Origin: Spizellomyces punctatus DAOM BR117 | Taxonomy: Eukaryota > Chytridiomycota > Chytridiomycetes > Spizellomycetales > Spizellomycetaceae | Direction of reading: 5' to 3' | Assembly (NCBI RefSeq): GCF_000182565.1 | Contig: NW_015971543.1 | Span: forward strand, 407,397-471,396 | Length of the DNA stretch: 64,000 nucleotides | Shown: piece by piece, positions 56,087 through 64,000 of the stretch | Numbering within the stretch: position 1 is the stretch's first letter | Layout: the number at the start of each line of letters is the position of its first letter | Made by a program: the position numbers and the translations under genes | The notes under the pieces: generated by a model | Databases searched by the model: none | What the model saw: the letters and a program-made list of their open reading frames with translations, nothing else | Told to the model about the DNA's origin: nothing

Positions 56087-57699
56087 ATGGTGATTCCCTT
56101 GAACGTCTCTGCTGAGACAAGGTCAACAAGAAGAAATAATTCAAAGACAGTCACAGGGACAAAGACAATACCTCGTGGCACGACTGCAAGTCTGCCAAGT
56201 CTGCCGGTGACGGGCGTGCTCGCTCCTACTCACGCTGCGTCTTTCGTGAAGAGGACTTCCAACTTGAGTGGCAAGATGTTCTTTAAGGGAAAATGGAATT
56301 TCCGTAAAGGAAATGCTCCTCCCGCACGAATTGAAACAGACTTTCCAGACGAGGTTTTGGAAAAGGTGGAAAAGGAACGGTGTGTGAGCGCAACGGATTC
56401 GGCTTGCGGTGTGGAAGAGCTATTGAGAATTGGTCCGTTTTTCGTCAAACATATACTCTTTACATGTTACTTTTTGACTAAAGCCCTTTCATCGTCTTAC
56501 AGATTTCCTGGCGCACCTCCCATATGAGCTTGCTGTGCAGATTGTGTGCGCAGTCGGCGACATTGCCACTGTCCAGATGCTCGGGCTCGTCTCAAAGCGC
56601 TGGGCGCAACTTTCCCGCGACAAGGAAGTGTGGAAGAGTCTCTATCTAAACCGATGGGGACCGCTGACACCTCTGAAAAAACTCCAAAAACTCCGAAAAC
56701 AACAACGCGACTGGAAAAGCCTCTATTCAAACCGTATCCTCCTGGAAAAGAACTGGGCAGAAGGGAACGTGACGGCCCGCTACATCAACGGCCATCACGA
56801 TTCCGTTTACTGCATCCAATTTGACACTGAGAGAATAATATCTGGGTCCCGGGATCGCACCATCAAGTTTTGGGATCTGGAAACTCAAAAATGCACTCGA
56901 ACTCTCCGCGGCCATTGCGGATCTGTCCTCTGCCTCCAATACGATGAGCGATACATTGTAACAGGGTCCTCAGACGCAAGCATTATTATCTGGGACTACA
57001 CATCAGGAGAAGAACTCCATACCCTACGCGGCCACAATTCCCCCGTTCTCGACGTTCGTTTCAACGACACCATCATTGTCAGCTGCTCCAAAGATTGCAC
57101 AATAAAGATATGGTGTCTCTCCACAGGTAGACTTGTGCGAACACTTGAGGGCCACCACGCAGCCGTCAACGCCGTCCATTTACACGGTAACCTTGTCGCA
57201 TCCGCCTCTGGGGACTGTTTTATCAAACTCTGGGACATTGAAACTGGGAAATGCATCCGCGATTTCGTTGGCCACAGTCGGGGCCTCGCTTGCGTCCAAT
57301 TCGATGGAGACACCATCGTATCTGGTTCCAACGATCGATCCATCCGGGTGTGGAACGCGCATACCGGAGAATTACTCCGAACATTGGAAGGTCACAATGA
57401 CCTCGTTCGAACACTTTGCTTTGATAAAAAGCATATCGTCTCGGGATCATATGATCAGACTATCAAAGTATGGGATTTCAAAACGGGGGAATTGCTCTGG
57501 GATTTAAAGGATGCGCATTCGAGTTGGGTCTTCCATGTCCAGTTTGATGCTACAAAGATTATATCGGCTAGTCAGGTTTGTGGATTTTTTTTTTCTTTTC
57601 CATATTTGCAAACAATGCTCATTCGCAAATTATTAGGATCGTAAAATCGTTGTTTGGGATTTCACACATGGTGTAGACCATGTCTCGGACTTTATCTAA
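56087..57699 (+). CDS. F-box/WD40 ubiquitin ligase subunit (beta-TrCP/Met30/Cdc4-like)
   Basis: Exons 56087-56432, 56503-57575 and 57637-57699 give 493 residues. A basic, Thr/Ser-rich N-terminus (1-115) precedes an F-box at about 117-160 (DFLAHLPYELAVQIVCAVGDIATVQ, VSKRWAQLSRDKEVW). Seven WD40 repeats follow (about 215-490), each with GH..V and xxWD: YINGHHDSVYC, LRGHCGSVLCL, LRGHNSPVLDV, LEGHHAAVNAV, FVGHSRGLACV, LEGHNDLVRTL and LKDAHSSWVF. It is an SCF substrate receptor; Arg residues in the propeller suit phospho-degrons. The last blade is completed by the 21-residue exon 3. Confidence 0.92.
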
Positions 57700-58218
57700 G
57701 TACCCGGCTATTTTCTCTGCATACAGCTCTTCTGCAAAAGAAAAGAAAAAGATAGGGGGCTTTAATGGGTAAAACTTTTTCAAGATGTGGTATTTCTTTC
57801 TTTTTGGGTCTGCCCCATACCTTTTTTTTTTCCTCTGTAGATTTTGGTTTATGTAGGGTTGGGTGTCTATTGGTTGCGCTCCTGGATGTTTGGAGAGCAT
57901 TCGGAGATGAGAGCAAGTATTTCGTGTAAAGTGAGCTGTAGATTGTATTAGCATGGGTTGCTGGCTTGTGGGGTTGTGGCCCGTCGGCCACGATTACATT
58001 CTTTCTCGTATCTTAAAATATATTATACCGTCCGTCATCTGACAGCAGCTCCCGAAAGATTTGCTGTACGACAGCCACGTTTTTTGGTATACCATTTGAA
58101 GAATCACTGGAAATGCTGCTTGTATATGTGTCACATCTACGTAGTTACAAAAGAAAAAGAAAACAAAACTCCACCATTCAACCAGCCATTCTATCGGTCT
58201 CTACCCCATTTCCTCCCC
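57700..58218. other. Convergent intergenic region
   Basis: About 520 bases between the F-box/WD40 and arginyl-tRNA synthetase 3' ends. AT-rich with A/T runs; no gene seen. Confidence 0.5.
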
Positions 58219-60174
<1,956 letters not shown>

Positions 60175-60732
60175 GGTACTGTGTGCTGTTTTCGATCCTG
60201 TTTGCGTTGAGGATCCAGGCCAGCAATGTTAGATCAAATCTCAAGGGCGATGGTACACGACCTAGCAACATCATTTAGCGACCTTAGCAACAGACTGGTT
60301 CCAACCAACTGCAGTCTTTGGGTTTTACACCTGCTTGTTGGAACTCATAATAACATCATCAATAGCAATTAAACTGTCGGGCTTATTTACATTGGGCAGC
60401 AAGCTGGTACACCAGCAAAAATATATTCATCCTTTCTGAGAGTCAAGCCATCAGAGAAAGATACAATACACACAAGTTTACACCAAACAAAGAAAAAAGA
60501 CAGCAGGACTAGCAAAGTCGAGGTTTTTTTTGGTTTGAGGTATAGGAAAGGAAAGCTAATTGGAACGGAACTTTAAGAGGAGGAGAAAAAAGGACGTACG
60601 GGAGCTTGCTGACAGAAACGGATACGGGAGGTCGAGCCATCACGGACGATGGTAAAATTGATCAAAGTGCTTGTTGATATGTTCGTTTGTACCGCAAAAG
60701 GGCGAAAAGTTCCATCGTCCAGGCGAGATGGT
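60175..60732. other. Intergenic stretch, no supported gene
   Basis: About 560 bases between two minus-strand genes; includes the arginyl-tRNA synthetase promoter. Frames here have no domain. Confidence 0.5.
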
Positions 60733-62153
60733 TTACTCGTAGTCTTGGTGATCTTCGTCGTCACCATTCTCCAGCCCCAGTCGGCGCTGTTTCTCGGCTT
60801 CAAGCTGATTGTAAATCATGCCGAGAGCTTTCTTGGTAGCAGCGTCAGTACCAGTAATGGTGACCATGCGAGAGGTCTGTCCATCTTGCAGTTCGTCGAT
60901 GCGAAGCTTCGCACCAGAAGAACGACGAATCTGGTTGATGAAGGAACCGCCTTTGCCAATGATGCAGCCAACCATGTCAGCCGGAATACCGAGAGTCTGG
61001 GTGCGTTGGTCTCCGCCTGCACTACCGTTGGAGATGAGCTGGACACCGTTTCCTTGAGAATCACCACGGGTGTGAGTCCGCCTTGCTGTTGGGCCTGTTC
61101 CTTCGCCTATGCTACCGCGACGTCCACCACGACGGTCGCCCCTCGGTGAGAGTTCGTCGTCAACGTAGCGGCCAGGGCCCCGGCTGCGGCCAGATCGGTT
61201 CTCGGGAGAATAGAGGATAGTGCCTGTAGCACGCTCGATGTCATTGAGGATACACTCGCTGATTTGGTATACGGCAATTTGACTAGGAAATAAACAATGG
61301 GTTTAGCCACAGTTCAGATGAAGAACTTCAGAAAAGGCCAAAGTACATACATGGAATCAACAAGACCGTAAATCTCAATGACGCGCTCGGTGGATTGTGG
61401 CAGCATTTCTTTCGAGACTACGATTCTCGCCCCAGACTCTTCTTGGATATCACGGATTCTGGATCCACCCTTACCGATGATGGATCCCATGAGTTGGTGG
61501 GCAACGAGAAGACGGATGGTAGTATAGTCGGGATGGGCGGGTTCGCGCTGACGGGTGTTTTCAATGGGGTTCTCGAGGAGGTGTTTGGCAACGAGATAGT
61601 AAGCCTACAGTAAAAGGCAAATCACGGACAATCAATATACATCCAAAGATCCAACACCCATTATCTTCACAATTTATATTCTTACCTTGGCGACAGATTC
61701 CAACGGTCCAGACACGGTCAAAATCCGCTCATGAACGCCGTGGACAACTTTGGAAACACCAGCCTTCACGCCGGTAACCTCACGGACCTCGGCTACATTC
61801 TTTCCTCCTTTGCCAATGATGACACCCGCCTCGCGGGTAGAGACCAACGCACGGAGAGTCAAATACGGCTCCTGATCATCCTGTGAAGGTCGGGTGTCCT
61901 CCTCACGGTAACGATCGCGTTCCTGGTCAAAATCTTCTTCAGCACCTGGGGAAGTGGGACCTGCCTCTTCCGCGTCTCTAACACGCTTCTGCACGTGGTC
62001 CTGCTCGTCGGCTGGAGCGTGGGGAATAGGAGAGCTTGAAGGTGGGACGGCGTGATGGTGCGGTGGAAAGTCGGGGTCCAGGGAAAGCCCAGTGAGACGA
62101 ACCATGGGATCGTCGTCATAGGGGCTTGAGCGGCGTGCCTTGAGTGATGCCAT
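60733..62153 (-). CDS. Triple KH-domain RNA-binding protein (PCBP/HEK2-like)
   Basis: Exons 62153-61686, 61604-61351 and 61282-60733 give 423 residues. A Pro/Asp/Glu-rich leader (1-95) precedes three KH domains, each with the GxxG loop: VIIGKGGKNVAEV (about 110), SIIGKGGSRIRDI (about 190) and CIIGKGGSFINQI (about 335). An Arg/Gly-rich linker (RGDRRGGRRG) sits between KH2 and KH3. The layout is that of poly(C)-binding proteins, fungal HEK2/PBP2 and Rnc1, which control mRNA localisation, stability and translation. Intron 2 falls inside the conserved IxIAVYQI strand. The very acidic end (GDDEDHQDYE) is unusual. Confidence 0.93.
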
Positions 62154-62641
62154 TGAAGAGATAGTGTGAGGGAGAACCGCGGGAAGGTGATCGGGTGAGA
62201 ACCTTAGATCGGTTAGAATGGTCGCAACGTTAGCGGCAGGTGGGAAATGGGGGCAGGCGTTGTCGGGAGACGAAGGAGAAGAGGACGCCGTACGCAGAGG
62301 GAGGGGGAAGGAGCGGAACGTGCGGGGCGTAGAAAGTGCAGGATGTGAGCGCTAAATTGCTGTGAGATGCCAGTTGATAGGGTGCAAAGCGCAGTTCAAG
62401 AAGAAGAAGAGAAATGTAAATGTAGGAAAAAACGCGTCGATTGCCCTTTGGAGGGTTTTTTTGTCATTAACCCCAAATGTTCGTTGTCACGTTACAAGAG
62501 AGGCACGGTGACTGAAAATATGGCACAGTTTCATTAGAGGATGGTTCAAGATTCCACAAAGGACTCCAAAGCAAACGCAATTCGATAAAAATTATAAATA
62601 ACGGCCTTTTCTAACTGTGAGTTTTCCTACGCTAGTGCATA
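62154..62641. other. Intergenic stretch, no supported gene
   Basis: About 490 bases between two minus-strand genes, holding the KH gene promoter. A GA-rich stretch occurs near 62280-62320. No gene seen. Confidence 0.5.
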
Positions 62642-64000
62642 TCACCGTCGCTTTCCAGAACCTGGGCTCAATCGAGATCCATCATATGTCCCACGATATC
62701 GCGGCTTGAACTTGTCCTGCAATTTTGAGTCCGTCCTAGAACTTCCACGTCCATTTCGATCCACAGGGTTTCGTATTCGATCTCGAAGGTCAGATTTCTT
62801 CTCGGTGTGGCTGGTATAACTGTGTCGTTTTCTTTCGCGGTCATCCTCCCTGCTACTTTTGGGTCTGTCGGTGCGCCCACGACCATCACGAACAGAGTTT
62901 GATCGCTTCATTGGGGTATCTCGTCGTGACCGTGGCGGTGAGAGGGATGACCTAGATGAACGCGAGGTAGATGATGGGGAAATCGATGTAAATCGTGTGT
63001 GCACTGGTTTTCTAGGTCGCTCACGAGATGGAGCGCGAGATTCACGATGTGGAGGTCTCTCGCGAGAATCACGATATGGTGGTCTTTCGCGAGAATCAGA
63101 TCTGCTCCGACTCCGTCGCCTTGGTGGGATGAAAACTTCTTGAGCTCGATAACGCTCGAATTTGTACTCTTGTCTAAGCGATTTCGTACTGAAGGCACCG
63201 TCTCGTGCTGGTCCTCGCCTTCGCGACCGTCCTTGATGAGGGCAGTCCTATAGAAGAATGTACCCGTTAAAATGCATGAAGAATAGCTATATATGAATTA
63301 TTCAACCTACGTCACCAAAATGTCCCTAAAATGCACATAAGAAGAAGAAAAATGAGTTCAATCGCCTGAGATCTATCTCACAAATGGACGTACCTCCAAC
63401 CCGCATTCGTAGCAGAAAATGTGCGCGTCTTTCTCATGCGGTACTGATTTAGAGCTTGACTAAAGATAATATTAGATTGAGAGATACATAGTAAGTCAGC
63501 CTTCACGACATCCTTACCAAGGCAGTATAAATATACTGTCGCCAGACACCTGGACACTCCTGTGCAAGACTTTAGTTCACCACCTATATTCTTCAACCTT
63601 AATGCCAATCAGTCATACCATAACCCGATGATGCTCTTTGCAAAAGGCACAGTCTCTATCGTCTCTAGATGCATCACAATCCTAATGGATGAACGTTAAT
63701 GGACAATAAGCTCAACTTTCTCACTGCCTATTTCCACACACCCACTTTATATTGATGGCCCCGTCGCCAGCAGCGGTAACATACATCGGCAAGCGGGCAT
63801 TTCAATGGCTCGTGATCAGCTTTACATAAGAAACATGCAGTTTCCTGATAAAATGAGCAAGGGTGTGAACCTTCGAACCAGTAGCAGTCCTGATCGCAGC
63901 TGCATGCCGAGACTCACCTTTTCAGGACACGACTTGGCCGTGTGGCCCGTCTTTCTGCAAAAGAGACACATGATTTCAGACCCGAAATATCTAGGCTGCG
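62642..64000 (-). CDS. Zinc-knuckle protein, AIR1/2-ZCCHC7-like, with RS tail (5' end off window)
   Basis: Seven exons visible: beyond 64000 to 63918, 63844-63746, 63681-63619, 63559-63518, 63459-63394, 63325-63311 and 63247-62642. At least four CCHC knuckles are seen: CLFCRKTGHTAKSC, CFLCKADHEPLKC, CYRCWRRGHQYKDC and CAFCKEHHRVMEC, with a fifth, CYECGLEGHFGDDC, after PGVWRQYI. This is the order of AIR/ZCCHC7, the RNA-binding subunit of the TRAMP exosome cofactor. The C-terminal 200 residues are Arg/Ser rich with RERPPYRDSRERPPHRESR repeats, suggesting speckle or splicing contact. The fifth knuckle is built across a 15-bp exon (GHFGD). 5' exons and start are right of the window. Confidence 0.85.

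Noticed and set aside
63860-63910. GGTTCGAAGG on the minus strand resembling a tRNA T-loop
   Set aside because: Lies in an intron of the zinc-knuckle gene; stems do not pair.

Overview
This is nuclear DNA from an intron-rich fungus, very probably a zoosporic (chytrid-type) one. About 39 protein genes are packed into 64 kb. Most are split by short GT..AG introns of about 45-90 nt, often with a CTAAC/CTAAT-like branch site before the acceptor. I rebuilt almost every multi-exon model by joining exons by eye and checking that codon phase closes across each junction. The fungal assignment rests on homoisocitrate dehydrogenase (LYS12), a Csx2-type BAR-PH-ArfGAP-ankyrin protein, a Kre9/Knh1-like secreted protein and a Bem1-like SH3-PX protein. 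The zoosporic assignment rests on a complete MKS1 (ciliary transition zone, lost in non-flagellated Dikarya) plus INTS9 and LAMTOR2, which yeasts also lack. No tRNA, rRNA, CRISPR array, transposase or virus-like gene was seen.

Layout. 0-10 kb: PRP39 (partial), LAMTOR2, a GPI-type secreted protein, NDUFS4, a hemerythrin, NF-YB, EMG1, a tail-anchored acyl-CoA-binding protein and an NAD(P)-dependent reductase. 10-25 kb: RRS1, an F-box protein, an undescribed SAM-like plus zinc-finger protein, a small membrane protein, an atypical tyrosine phosphatase, the 16-exon ArfGAP, TIM8, a BioF-type enzyme and LYS12. 25-40 kb: a PPxY membrane protein, elongin B, MKS1, SH3-PX, a small membrane protein, a TPT-type transporter, a YIPF protein, PEX4, PIN1 and GDT1. 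40-54 kb: an LEA-2-like membrane protein, a TRIC-like channel, a P450, INTS9, an ankyrin protein, PNO1 and TBCE. 54-64 kb: an F-box/WD40 protein, a bacterial-like arginyl-tRNA synthetase, a triple-KH RNA-binding protein and an AIR/ZCCHC7-like zinc-knuckle protein running off the right edge.

Genes are mainly divergent pairs sharing 150-300 bp promoters or convergent pairs 80-250 bp apart; there are no operons. Themes that recur without strict clustering are ribosome biogenesis (EMG1, RRS1, PNO1, probably the AIR-like protein), peroxisomes (PEX4, ACBD5/ATG37-like protein, BioF ending in PKL), membrane traffic (ArfGAP, YIPF, SH3-PX) and mitochondria (NDUFS4, TIM8, LYS12). The most unusual features are gene architecture (10-20 bp micro-exons in TIM8, the acyl-CoA-binding gene and the zinc-knuckle gene; first exons consisting only of ATG in elongin B and PIN1), an arginyl-tRNA synthetase that reads like a proteobacterial enzyme but carries introns, and the SAM-like plus zinc-finger protein of unknown family.
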